This document shows positions 1 through 8,467 of a stretch of DNA of 64,000 bases, in pieces. The first letter of the stretch is position 1. The number at the start of each line of letters is the position of its first letter. The DNA lies in assembly GCA_016705955.1 (NCBI GenBank), contig JADJKO010000013.1, positions 1-64,000 on the forward strand, read 5' to 3'. The DNA is from Flavobacteriales bacterium. Lineage in GTDB: Bacteria > Bacteroidota > Bacteroidia > Flavobacteriales_F > PHOS-HE28. The position numbers and the translations under genes were made by a program. The notes under the pieces are model-generated. The model did not search any database. It had not been told where the DNA came from and saw only the letters and a program-made list of their open reading frames with translations.

Positions 1-2560
1 CAGGTCACCAGGGTGTTGGTGATGTAGTCGAGCAAGCGTACCTGGATGGAATCGGTGGTGTTCGCGGTAGCATGTTCCGCGCTCACCGTCACGTTGAGCA
101 CACCATCGGTTCCGGCTTGAAGGCGGAAGTAGTCGGCGCTGCTTTCGTTAAAGGCCAGGAGGCCGTCATAATTCGTTGAATCCGCAGCTACCACCGCTGT
201 CGCGGTGTTGTTGTTGGGCTCCGAATCGCCGGCGAACAACGGCGGCGTTACCGTGTAGCTGAAGCGGTAGGACACGCCGCAAACAGTGGGGTGGTAAGGT
301 TCCAGGAAATACACCAGTTGAGTGCCGGTACAGGTGTGGCTGAATGTCTGTGGCACCGACGTCCCGTTGGCACCGATGTTCACCGTCCAGGTCTCGATCA
401 CGTTCGTGATGGCATCGCGCAGGTAGAGGGTCATGGTGCCCGTGCCCGGTCCAGCGTTCTCCGCTTCAATGGTCACGTTCAGCGCGCCATCGTTGGGCGC
501 TTGCAGGCGGAAATAGTCGTAGTCATTGTCGTAGTTGAAATCCACCCGGCCGTCGTAGTTGGTGTTCGCATTGGCGATGATCGCAGCACCGCTGCTCTGG
601 TTCGGTTCCAGGTCATCGGCGAACACCGGTGGTGTCACCGCGTAGCTGAAGCGGTACGATACGCCGCACACGGATGGGTTCTCGTGCTGCAGGTAGTACA
701 CCTGCTCAGTGCCCGTACACCGGTGCGTGAAGGTGTTGGAAATGGGAACCCCGTTAGCACCCACGTTCACCGTCCACGTTTCGATGATGTTCGTGATGAA
801 GTCGCGCAGGTAGAGGGTCATGGTGCCCGTGCCCGGTCCAGCGTTCTCGGCTTCAATGGTCACGCTCATCTCGCCATCGGTTGGCGCTTGCAGCTGGAAA
901 TAGTCCGTGTTATTGTCGTAGTCGAACTCAACGCGGCCATCGTAGTTGGTGTTTGCATTGGCGATGGTCGCTTGGCCGCTACTCTGGTTGGGTTCAAGGT
1001 CATCAGCGAATGCCGGTGGCGTTACTGTATAGCTGAACCTGTAGGAGACCCCACATACGGAAGGGTTAAGGAACGCTAGGAAGTACACCTGCTCGGTTCC
1101 GGCGCATGTGCGCGCGAAGGATTGTGTATTTGGGATGCCATTGGCGCCAATGCCCACTTTCCAGGTCACCAGGGTATTGGTGATGTAATCGAACAAGCGC
1201 ACTTGGATGGAATCGGTGGTGCTCGCGATAGCGTGTTCCGCGCTCACCGTCACGTTCAGCACACCATCGGTTCCGGCTTGAAGACGGAAGTAATCGGCGC
1301 TGCTTTCGGCAAAGGCCAGGTGGCCGTCGTTATTGGTTGAATCGGCAGCCACCACTGCTGTCGCCGTGCTGTTGTTCGGCTCGGCATCGTTAGCGAACAG
1401 CGCAGGCGTAAGGGTGTACTTCATCTTGTACGAAGTGCCACACGTCGCCGTGGACAAGCGCAGGTCGTAGTTGGTGCCGCCGCTCTGGCACGGCAGGCTC
1501 ACCAAGGTGGTCGATGCAACACCGTTCGTGCCTAAGGGTATGTTCCAGGTCTGGAGCGCTGTTCCAGCCGTGTTGAGGAAGACCAATTGGATCGTTCCGG
1601 CAGTCGCGCCGGTGTGCTCGGCTTGCACCTCGATGTTCACCTTGCCATCGGACGATGGCACGATACGGTAGTAGTCGTAGGTGCTCTCCGAGTCGAAGGC
1701 GAGATGACCTTCCGTGTAGGTGTTGTGCGCCAGGGGCGTACCCGGCTGGCTATTGTTGGGCTCCACATCGGCCGCGAAGAGCGGTGCGGTCACCGTGTAT
1801 TTGAACCGGTACGAGGTTCCGCAGATCGCTGAATTGATCCGGATGTAGTACGTGTTCACCGTGCTGCGGCAGGGGATGCTCACAGCGCTGGATGCCGGTG
1901 TTCCGTTGGCGCCAACAGCAACGTTCCAGGTCTGCTGCACCGTGCCCACTGAATTGAGCAAGGCAACGGCCATCGTGCTGGGTACTGCACCCGCGTGCTC
2001 GGCCTGCGTCTCGATGTTCAGTACACCATTCGTAGGGAGGGTGATGCTGTAGTAGTCGTAGGTGGTTTCCCCATCGAAATTGTTCCGGCCATCGCGGTCG
2101 GTGTTGTACGTCACTGGAGTTGCACTGGCTCCGATCGCATCGTTGGGTTCGGGGTCGTTGCCGAATAGCGGCGGAAGGATCGTGTAGGAGAACGCGTAGT
2201 GCGTACAAACTGTGGTGCTGGGATTGTCCACGGCGATGCGATAGGATGTAGTGCCCCTGCACGGAAGCAGGAATTCGCCAGTGAGCACGGCATTGTTCGC
2301 GCCTGCAGGCAGGGTGAAGGTGCCCAGCGTACTGCCACCGGGGTTGAGTACCCTGAAGGTCACGTCCAACGCGCTGGGTCCGGTGTTGGATAGGCAGGCC
2401 TCCACGCGCAGCACGCCCTGGCCGGTGGTGGTGAAGCTGAAGTAGTCCGAGGTATTATCGATGGTTGTGCAGTCGCCCATGTCACCGCTTATCGGTGTGC
2501 CATAGGTGAGGGGGTTCGAAGTACTGACGCTGTTGTTGGGTTCTGTCTCGGCCATTGTAG
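1..2560 (-). repeat. Seven tandem ~387-bp coding repeats, some nearly identical
   Basis: EPNN/EPNQ-type motifs recur near 211, 598, 985, 1372, 1753, 2137 and 2530, an almost exact 387-base period in the last units. Two subtypes alternate: the units at 1-270 and 1140-1410 are near-identical, as are those at 270-650 and 650-1020. The N-terminal units (1410-2560) are more divergent. The near-identity suggests recent duplication or gene conversion within the gene. Confidence 0.85.
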
Positions 2561-4745
2561 CTGTCGCGCAGTCGAGATCGATCGTGTCATCGCCTTCGAA
2601 CTTGGCCAGGAAACCATCCCACGCAGCACCGCCATGTGTGTTCTGGTGACCTCCCGAAGCGATGGCCGTTGGAGAACCGGTCTGCCCGGCCATGTACACA
2701 TCGTTGTTCCCGTCCGTTGCGCACGACCTTGCCCAGTCATCGAATTCGCCGCCAGCCCCATAGTAGGTGCCCCATTGCCTCACACCACTTTCGTTGAAGA
2801 GGACGAGGAAAGCGTCCCAACTTCCTGCGTATGTGTCCTGATGCCCTCCAGAGCTGATGTTGATCGGAGATTGTGTTTCTCCTGTCAAGTACACATTGTT
2901 GTTGCCATCCGTCGTGCAGGCCTGTCCGGCTTCAGGATCCCATCCGCCATAATAGGTGCTCCACAAGCGAACGCCACTGGTATTGAACTTCGCCAGGAAG
3001 GCATCGGTGCTAGTGCCTTCTTGGTACGCAGGGATCTCCCCTCCGTGGTAGTCCTGATGTGATCCCGTGGTAGTGATGCCGGAGTAGGAGGAGGTGGATC
3101 CGGATAGGTACACATTGCCGCTACCATCCACGGCGCAGTTTCCCGCGCTTTCGTCATATAGCCCGCCGTAGTAGGTGCCCCATTGTCTTTGCCCGGCGCT
3201 ATTGAACTTGACCAGGTAGCAATCGATCTGTCCTGCCGGAGTGTTCAGGTGCCCTCCACTCGCGATCCCGGAACTCGATAGGGTGATCCCTGCCATGTAC
3301 ACATTCCCACTGCCATCCGTTGCACATGATGAACGTGTCTCATCCTCGGCGCCACCGTAGTAAGTACCCCATTGCCGCACGCCCGCGCTGTTGAACTTCA
3401 CGAGGAACGCATCGTTGTTCCCGGCATGCGCATTCTGGTGCCCACCAGAGGCGATCCCTGTCAAAGAACCCAATGAATATCCCGCCAGGTAAACGTTACC
3501 GCTCCCGTCCACTGCGCAAGAACGCCCCTCATCATCTCCGGATCCGCCATAGTAGGTGCCCCACTGCCGAACGCCTGCACTGCTGAACTTGACCAAGTAC
3601 GCGTCATAGGGGATACTGACCCCTCCGCCAGAAGTGTTCTGGTGCCCCCCGGATGCTATACCGTTGGTCGAGGTTGTGGATCCCGCGAGGTACACATTAC
3701 CGCTTCCGTCAGTTTTACAGGAATGCCCGTGCTCCACGCCATCGCCACCATAGTAGGTAGCCCACAGCCGAACTCCGCTGGAGTTGAATTTCGCCAAGTA
3801 GGCATCCGTACTTCCGACCAAGCTGTTCTGGTGTCCCCCCATGGCGATGGAGCCGGAGGAACCCGTGGATCCCGACAAGTACACGTTACCGCTTCCGTCC
3901 ACAGCACAGGAGAGCCCAAGGTCTTCCGTATCGCCACCATAATACGTTCCCCAGATCCGCGCTGGATCGATGATGAGCGTGCTCTCTCGATCATAGTTCC
4001 CCAACGCGAAGCGAAGCGTATTCCCTTCCAGCACGAAGCTGGTCGGCACCTCCTTCCCGTCCTGGAAGCTCACCGGCCGCTCTTCCGTGAAGCGCCCCAT
4101 GCGGTTGCCATGGATCAAGTTGCCAGCGGCATCCACGGATAGTTCCTCGTAGTGCTGGAAGCGCATGCGTATCTGGTTCGGATCGACTCCGGGTGCAACC
4201 ACGAAGTCGTACTTCATGCCCTTCTCGGTGGTATACACCACCCAGTCGATGCCGGGGTAGATCTCGTGGTAGGTCACCTTGGTGTAGGTGTGTACATCCA
4301 GCGCATCGTGGTTGTAGTACTGCGTGTAGTCCTCGCTCCTTCCTTCGGTGGTGATGCGTGCATTCGCATCGGCTCCTTCAAGAACCATGTCCATACGGAA
4401 GGTCTCCAAACGGACTTGTTCGCGCCTCGGCCCCATTTGCGTTGTCTCCACGCGGTCATGCTGCCTTTCAGCGACCACCTCGGGAGTATTCTGCGCATAG
4501 TGCAGGCGACTGAACTGGTAGGCGATACCGTTCCCCAACAGAAAGAGCTGGGTGTTGCCCTGCGAAAGGCGGTAGCGTACGAATGGTGCGGCCTCCCCTT
4601 CCGTGGTGCGCACCTGGCCCTTGTTCTCCTCGAAGCCCACAGGGGCGGGCGAGGAATTGACGATGGCCGCAGGAAGCACCGGCGGTGTGGCCGCCTGGGC
4701 GAAGGTGGCCAATGACAAGATGGTCAGAAGGGTCAGGGTTTTCAT
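1..4745 (-). CDS. Giant secreted SBBP-repeat / tandem EPNN-repeat surface protein (C-terminus beyond window)
   Basis: The frame is open from the ATG at 4745 to the window edge (about 1581 codons); the end is missing. It starts with a signal peptide (about residues 1-18, ending AQA). A DUF7948-like region follows, with the hallmark GFEENKGQ near residue 37. About seven SBBP beta-propeller-type repeats (pattern WGTYYGG...DGSGNVYLAG...GGHQN...KFNSAGVRQW) cover roughly residues 265-720. The rest is seven tandem 129-residue units, each opening with an EPNN/EPNQ motif and resembling pre-peptidase C-terminal beta-sandwiches. In Bacteroidota such proteins are usually T9SS cargo, but the sorting domain would lie outside this window, so the export route is inferred. 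It is probably an adhesin or surface-layer filament. A shared promoter-like element lies about 50 bases upstream. Confidence 0.85.
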   Translation of the reverse strand, partial: MKTLTLLTILSLATFAQAATPPVLPAAIVNSSPAPVGFEENKGQVRTTEGEAAPFVRYRLSQGNTQLFLLGNGIAYQFSRLHYAQNTPEVVAERQHDRVETTQMGPRREQVRLETFRMDMVLEGADANARITTEGRSEDYTQYYNHDALDVHTYTKVTYHEIYPGIDWVVYTTEKGMKYDFVVAPGVDPNQIRMRFQHYEELSVDAAGNLIHGNRMGRFTEERPVSFQDGKEVPTSFVLEGNTLRFALGNYDRESTLIIDPARIWGTYYGGDTEDLGLSCAVDGSGNVYLSGSTGSSGSIAMGGHQNSLVGSTDAYLAKFNSSGVRLWATYYGGDGVEHGHSCKTDGSGNVYLAGSTTSTNGIASGGHQNTSGGGVSIPYDAYLVKFSSAGVRQWGTYYGGSGDDEGRSCAVDGSGNVYLAGYSLGSLTGIASGGHQNAHAGNNDAFLVKFNSAGVRQWGTYYGGAEDETRSSCATDGSGNVYMAGITLSSSGIASGGHLNTPAGQIDCYLVKFNSAGQRQWGTYYGGLYDESAGNCAVDGSGNVYLSGSTSSYSGITTTGSHQDYHGGEIPAYQEGTSTDAFLAKFNTSGVRLWSTYYGGWDPEAGQACTTDGNNNVYLTGETQSPINISSGGHQDTYAGSWDAFLVLFNESGVRQWGTYYGAGGEFDDWARSCATDGNNDVYMAGQTGSPTAIASGGHQNTHGGAAWDGFLAKFEGDDTIDLDCATATMAETEPNNSVSTSNPLTYGTPISGDMGDCTTIDNTSDYFSFTTTGQGVLRVEACLSNTGPSALDVTFRVLNPGGSTLGTFTLPAGANNAVLTGEFLLPCRGTTSYRIAVDNPSTTVCTHYAFSYTILPPLFGNDPEPNDAIGASATPVTYNTDRDGRNNFDGETTYDYYSITLPTNGVLNIETQAEHAGAVPSTMAVALLNSVGTVQQTWNVAVGANGTPASSAVSIPCRSTVNTYYIRINSAICGTSYRFKYTVTAPLFAADVEPNNSQPGTPLAHNTYTEGHLAFDSESTYDYYRIVPSSDGKVNIEVQAEHTGATAGTIQLVFLNTAGTALQTWNIPLGTNGVASTTLVSLPCQSGGTNYDLRLSTATCGTSYKMKYTLTPALFANDAEPNNSTATAVVAADSTNNDGHLAFAESSADYFRLQAGTDGVLNVTVSAEHAIASTTDSIQVRLFDYITNTLVTWKVGIGANGIPNTQSFARTCAGTEQVYFLAFLNPSVCGVSYRFSYTVTPPAFADDLEPNQSSGQATIANANTNYDGRVEFDYDNNTDYFQLQAPTDGEMSVTIEAENAGPGTGTMTLYLRDFITNIIETWTVNVGANGVPISNTFTHRCTGTEQVYYLQHENPSVCGVSYRFSYAVTPPVFADDLEPNQSSGAAIIANANTNYDGRVDFNYDNDYDYFRLQAPNDGALNVTIEAENAGPGTGTMTLYLRDAITNVIETWTVNIGANGTSVPQTFSHTCTGTQLVYFLEPYHPTVCGVSYRFSYTVTPPLFAGDSEPNNNTATAVVAADSTNYDGLLAFNESSADYFRLQAGTDGVLNVTVSAEHATANTTDSIQVRLLDYITNTLVT

Positions 4746-4792
4746 GGGGAAGATGTTCTGGTTCTTCAAGGGGGAATGGAAGGGCGATCGTT

Positions 4793-4823
4793 CCTACATC
4801 GGAGTCCACCGCCGGATGTGAAC
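4793..4823 (-). promoter_or_regulatory. Putative ECF-type promoter of the giant surface gene
   Basis: On the minus strand this reads GTTCACAT, 13 bases, then CCGATGTAGG, ending 47 bases before the ATG at 4745. The same bipartite element, same strand and similar distance, precedes the beta-helix gene, and a plus-strand copy precedes the ECF sigma gene. The upstream flank CGATC is also shared with the second copy. The two-block layout with about 15 bases between cores fits an ECF-sigma promoter; that reading is an inference. Confidence 0.55.
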
Positions 4824-4837
4824 GATCGAAGTGCGGA

Positions 4838-5779
4838 TCAGTGCTTCACGAAGTGTGTGCTCCACGTTCCGCTTCCGTCACTCATGCGCAACAGGTAACT
4901 GCCGCTGGCCAGGTCGCTGATGTCCCAGTTGCGGTACGTCGTTCCGCTCACGCTCCAGGTGCTCAGGTCACGCACCACCGCGCCGCTGATGTCCAGCACG
5001 TGCAGGTTCAGCGTGCGCGCAGCGTCGGTGCTCAGGCGCAGGCCCAGCTCATTGGTCACCGGGTTCGGGAAGAGGATCAGATCCGTGATCCCCGGCAATT
5101 CTTCGATATCCACTACGGCATCGAACGTTGTCGTGATCGGCACGCTCCATGGACCGTGTACACTGCGGAAGCGGATGGTGAATGTGTGCCCCCCTGAGCT
5201 GAGGCCGGTAGGCAGATCAGCGATCAGGTCCACCACGCCGGCCGGTCCGATGCCGTTCGCCACCCGATCACCGATCGCTTCATCCATCCAGTATTCGTAG
5301 CCGTCCACCTCGCCAGTGTTACGCACGAAGGCCTTGGTCAAGGGAACACTGAACAAGCCGTCGCTTTCGCGGAACTGGATCGTCACGAGGTTGAATGGAC
5401 GCGTTACGCTGGTGGCCAACGCCGCATTCAGGTCCACCGTTGCGCCGGGTGTCAATGTGGCTGCGACAAGCGTTGCCGGATCATCGTTCAACCAGTACCG
5501 ATAACCGTCAGCCGTGGTGGCCGATCGGGTGAACCAAGTGCTGCGCGGAACGGACCATTTGCCGTCGGTGTCCCGTGCCTGTATGCTGATGCGATGGTAC
5601 CCGACCTCCATGCCGCCGGTGGGAAAGGCGGTATTCACCACCAGCTCCGACACAGGGGCAACGGTGGTGGTAACGGCGTCAGCCGTTGCGTCGTCGTACC
5701 AGTAGCGGTATGCGTCGATGTTCTGCGCTTGCGCGAATGCCGCTGCGAAGAGCGCGGGGAAAAGGATGCTGCGTTCCAT
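4838..5779 (-). CDS. Secreted protein with T9SS type A C-terminal sorting domain
   Basis: A 313-residue protein with a signal peptide (cleavage likely after AQAQ near residue 19). Three repeats of about 75 residues begin with YRYWYDDA, YRYWLNDD and YEYWMDEA and share a pattern like (F/V)RDTDGKWSVP; they are probably beta-sandwich units. The last 80 residues form a classical type A T9SS sorting domain: FPNPVTNEL, then a VLDISGAVV core and a terminal GSYLLRMSDG...HFVKH. It should therefore be exported through the outer membrane and anchored or released. It starts 46 bases after the beta-helix gene on the same strand, so the two may be co-transcribed. Substrate or function is not recognisable. 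Confidence 0.85.
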   Translation of the reverse strand: MERSILFPALFAAAFAQAQNIDAYRYWYDDATADAVTTTVAPVSELVVNTAFPTGGMEVGYHRISIQARDTDGKWSVPRSTWFTRSATTADGYRYWLNDDPATLVAATLTPGATVDLNAALATSVTRPFNLVTIQFRESDGLFSVPLTKAFVRNTGEVDGYEYWMDEAIGDRVANGIGPAGVVDLIADLPTGLSSGGHTFTIRFRSVHGPWSVPITTTFDAVVDIEELPGITDLILFPNPVTNELGLRLSTDAARTLNLHVLDISGAVVRDLSTWSVSGTTYRNWDISDLASGSYLLRMSDGSGTWSTHFVKH

Positions 5780-5825
5780 GTGCTTGTGTTCTCGGTTGGT
5801 GTCCTATACGCGACGAACACATCGA

Positions 5826-6911
5826 TCAATGGGTCTGCGCCGCCACCCTGATGTTCACCGGCAGCGCCCCATTGTTGTTCGTGCTCGGCGCGATGGTCGC
5901 TTGGCGGAAGTGCGGGTTGAAGGGCACTGCGCCGGGCTTGTTGGGCGATGAGGTTCCATGGATGCCCATGTCGGTGCCATCGGTGGAATAGCTGATGCCA
6001 GGGCTGCCGGGAGCCATGTGCAGATCGTCCGTCAATTCATAATTCCCGTCCGTTTCGGAAACGAAAACAGAAGCTGGATCGACATTGATGATGTTGTTCA
6101 ACTCAACCGCCCCGAGCGATGCGCTCGCGACGGTCGCGCTGGGCGTCAGGTTGTTCTGGAAAATGCAATTGGCGCAGTCATATGCAGCGTAGGAGCCGAC
6201 GGTCCGCAGCCAGGAATTGCGGATGGTGACGCCGCTGTTGTTCTGGATCGTTCCGAGGACCACACAGTTCTCCAAGGTCGAGGGTCCGGCGAGGTGCGAG
6301 AGTGTGATCGTAGCGTAGCCATTGGCGATGATGCAACGGGTCAGCACGGCGCTCCTGCTCTTGCCATCGAGCACGCCCATGAACACGCACTCGTCGAATG
6401 CCGTGGTAGCGGGTATCACGTTGCTCTCGGAGAACCCCAGATCGACCCGGCCTTGGAACCAGCAGCGCTGGAACACAAGGTCCGCCGGGTCGTCGTTCGC
6501 ATCCGTTGTACCGAACATCAGCGCATAGTTGCCCTGCGCGGCGCCGACCGATACGAAGCGGATGCCGGTGAAGGTGCTGCCCGAGGCTGCTGTCATGATC
6601 CTCATGGGCGTTGTACCGGTTCCGCCGGTCTGCTGCAATGAGGTCACACCCGTGACCAGCGTGCTGTCCGGATGGATGCCCGCACCAATGATGTGCAGGG
6701 TCTTGTCGATGAGCAGGGTTGCCGGGTAGGTGAAGCTGCCACCGCTCAGGTAAATGAAGTCGCCGGACTGTGCTGCGGATACCGCTGCGGCAAAGTCGGT
6801 GAAGGCTTGTGGCGCACCACTGCCTTGCACTACGATGCGAGGGAGCTGGGCCTGCGCTCCGGAAACGAGCAGTCCAAGTGCGGCAATGATGGTAAGGCTT
6901 CGGGTTCTCAT
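5826..6911 (-). CDS. Secreted right-handed beta-helix protein
   Basis: The start at 6911 is chosen because it opens directly on a signal peptide (MRTRSLTIIA...GAQAQ); the frame is open further upstream but that would precede the signal peptide with Arg-rich, non-family sequence. About 361 residues. The early part (VVQGSGAPQAFTDFAAAVSAAQSGDFIYL) is typical of pectate-lyase-like parallel beta-helix folds. Rungs such as NSGVTIRNSWLRTVGS follow, and late residues resemble the APGSPGI end of such helices. No catalytic residues for polysaccharide cleavage are evident, and no clear T9SS domain ends it. It heads the minus-strand transcription unit facing the ECF sigma operon. Confidence 0.75.
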   Translation of the reverse strand: MRTRSLTIIAALGLLVSGAQAQLPRIVVQGSGAPQAFTDFAAAVSAAQSGDFIYLSGGSFTYPATLLIDKTLHIIGAGIHPDSTLVTGVTSLQQTGGTGTTPMRIMTAASGSTFTGIRFVSVGAAQGNYALMFGTTDANDDPADLVFQRCWFQGRVDLGFSESNVIPATTAFDECVFMGVLDGKSRSAVLTRCIIANGYATITLSHLAGPSTLENCVVLGTIQNNSGVTIRNSWLRTVGSYAAYDCANCIFQNNLTPSATVASASLGAVELNNIINVDPASVFVSETDGNYELTDDLHMAPGSPGISYSTDGTDMGIHGTSSPNKPGAVPFNPHFRQATIAPSTNNNGALPVNIRVAAQTH

Positions 6912-6953
6912 CGTTCGGGTTCGTTGGCGTGGCGGCGTTGATGCCATCACGCC

Positions 6954-6984
6954 CACACATCGGGGAGCACGCAGCGATGTGAAC
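6954..6984 (-). promoter_or_regulatory. Putative ECF-type promoter of the beta-helix gene
   Basis: The minus strand reads GTTCACAT, 13 bases, then CCGATGTGTG, ending 43 bases before the ATG at 6911. Fifteen bases (GATGTGAACGATCGA on the plus strand, 6976-6990) are identical to the copy before the giant gene (4815-4829). The spacer sequence is not conserved, which argues for selection on the two boxes rather than recent copying. Confidence 0.55.
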
Positions 6985-7031
6985 GATCGACCTGATATTC
7001 TCCTCCTTCTCCTCCGATCAGGATCAACGGT

Positions 7032-7061
7032 GTTCACATTTCCCCCCTTCGCCGATGTAGG
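7032..7061 (+). promoter_or_regulatory. Putative autoregulatory ECF promoter of the sigma-CHAT operon
   Basis: GTTCACAT, 12 bases (largely C/T), then CCGATGTAGG, about 90 bases before the sigma-factor ATG at 7153. It matches the two minus-strand copies and faces away from the one at 6954-6984. ECF sigma factors commonly transcribe their own gene, so this is the expected position for such a site. The spacer is one base shorter than in the other two copies. Confidence 0.5.
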
Positions 7062-7152
7062 GCTGTACACCCCATGCAAAGCGGAATTCACTCAATACCT
7101 ATGGACGTGCAGCCCGGATTCCCGTATTATCGTGTCCTAGTGGTCGCCCAGC

Positions 7153-7737
7153 ATGGAGCGGATCAAGGACACATACCTCGTATCAGAGCCTTCCTGGTTG
7201 GTCGGCCTACGGCGCAACGACCCTGCGACCATTCGTGCGCTCTACGACCGGCATCTCCCTTCCGTTCGTCAGTATGTGTTGCAGAACAGCGGCACCACGA
7301 ACGACGCGCAGGACGTTTTCCAGGAAGCCGTGACCGTGCTCTGGCTGAAGGTGAAGGAAGGTCAACTAGTGCCGGACAGCGATCCCGGCGGCTTCCTGTT
7401 CCGCGTGGCGAAGAACAAATGGTTGGATACCGTCCGCTCTGCGGCGCACAAACACATGAAGGTCGTACACGATGACCGGATCGATGCGATGGAGACCGAT
7501 GTCGACGATGGCATCGAGGAACGCATCGTGCGTTTGCGCGGCGTGTACGAAAAGCTCGACGACAAATGCCGCGCGGTGCTGGACCAGTTCTACTTCGAAC
7601 GCAAGGACCTCGCGACCATCGCGCAGAATATGGGCATAGAGGAGGAGAGCATCCGAACGATCAAATACCGCTGCATGATGAAGTTGCGCGCCTTCCGCAA
7701 GACCATCGCGGGTGAGGAAAATAACGAAGCCGTATGA
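7153..7737 (+). CDS. ECF-type RNA polymerase sigma factor
   Basis: A 194-residue sigma-70-family protein of extracytoplasmic-function size. Region 2 spans about residues 27-95 (LYDRHLPSVRQYV...DAQDVFQEAVTVLW, then FLFRVAKNKWLD for promoter melting). Region 4 spans about 125-178 (LDDKCRAVLDQFYFERKDLATIAQNMGI...IRTIKYRCMMKL), the helix-turn-helix that reads the -35 box. Regions 1.2 and 3 are absent, as expected. The stop overlaps the start of the next gene by four bases (ATGA), so the pair is translationally coupled. A putative promoter shared with the divergent surface genes lies upstream. It is likely held inactive by the adjacent membrane protein. Confidence 0.93.
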   Translation: MERIKDTYLVSEPSWLVGLRRNDPATIRALYDRHLPSVRQYVLQNSGTTNDAQDVFQEAVTVLWLKVKEGQLVPDSDPGGFLFRVAKNKWLDTVRSAAHKHMKVVHDDRIDAMETDVDDGIEERIVRLRGVYEKLDDKCRAVLDQFYFERKDLATIAQNMGIEEESIRTIKYRCMMKLRAFRKTIAGEENNEAV

Positions 7738-8465
7738 ACCAAGGCAGGTTGGATAGAACACGATTCGAACGCATCGAAGCATACGTGCTGGGAAGCATGT
7801 CGGCCGATGAGCGAGCCCTCTTCGAGCAGGAGCTGGCAGGAGATCCCGCGTTACGGTCCGAGCTGGAATTGCAACGCGAGAACACGCTGGCCATCGAGCT
7901 CGGCGGCATGGAACGCATGTTGAAGAATGTGAGTGCCGAGCATCGCACCCCTGAACTTGACCGGGACGTGTCCGGAACGAATTGGAAGAACTACTTGAAA
8001 TATGCTGCTGTGGTGGCGATCGTGTTGTCCGGCGCGTTCTGGGTGTTGACACGACCCTCCACGAACGAGCGGCTCTTCGCTGAGCACTTCGAAGCGGATC
8101 CCGGCCTGCCCGTGGCCATGGGCGCATCCACGGACCTCGCCTTTTCGGATGCCATGGTGGCCTATAAGCTCGGGGACTACAGCGAGGCCCGTGCGAAGTG
8201 GGCCGCGCTTCTGCAAGCCGACCCCGGTAACGATACGCTCGCACTCTACATCGGCTCTGCAGCCTTGCCGACGGATGATGTCGCCGCTGCGGTCCCGCTC
8301 TTCGAGAACCTCCACGCCGGATCCGCATTCCATGACAAGGCGCAGTGGTACCTCTTCCTCGCCTACCTGAAAGCAGGGGATCCCGCGAAGGCCAAAGCGC
8401 TGCCGATCGACGATAGTCCCGTGTATGGCGAGCGCGCCCGGGCGATCAAAGCCGAACTGGAATAG
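7734..8465 (+). CDS. Membrane anti-sigma-like protein with periplasmic TPR region
   Basis: 243 residues. The first 70 resemble the cytoplasmic sigma-binding segment of Bacteroidota anti-sigma proteins (RFERIEAYVLGSMSADERALFEQELAGD pattern) but lack a zinc-binding HxxxCxxC motif. One transmembrane helix lies near residues 88-106 (YAAVVAIVLSGAFWVL). The remaining periplasmic part contains TPR-like helices (AYKLGDYSEARAKWAALL, then AQWYLFLAYLKAGDPAKA). It sits between the sigma factor and the CHAT gene, overlapping the first by four bases and two bases from the second. The role as anti-sigma factor is inferred from position and layout. A link to the CHAT protein through TPR contacts, or by CHAT cleavage, is plausible but unproven. 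Confidence 0.75.
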   Translation: MNQGRLDRTRFERIEAYVLGSMSADERALFEQELAGDPALRSELELQRENTLAIELGGMERMLKNVSAEHRTPELDRDVSGTNWKNYLKYAAVVAIVLSGAFWVLTRPSTNERLFAEHFEADPGLPVAMGASTDLAFSDAMVAYKLGDYSEARAKWAALLQADPGNDTLALYIGSAALPTDDVAAAVPLFENLHAGSAFHDKAQWYLFLAYLKAGDPAKAKALPIDDSPVYGERARAIKAELE

Positions 8466-8467
8466 GC

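Noticed and set aside
7033..7157. tRNA or riboswitch in the sigma-gene leader
   Set aside because: No cloverleaf, TPsiC-like GGTTCGAATCC or recognised riboswitch core was seen; only a weak CCTGAT/ATCAGG palindrome and the promoter element.
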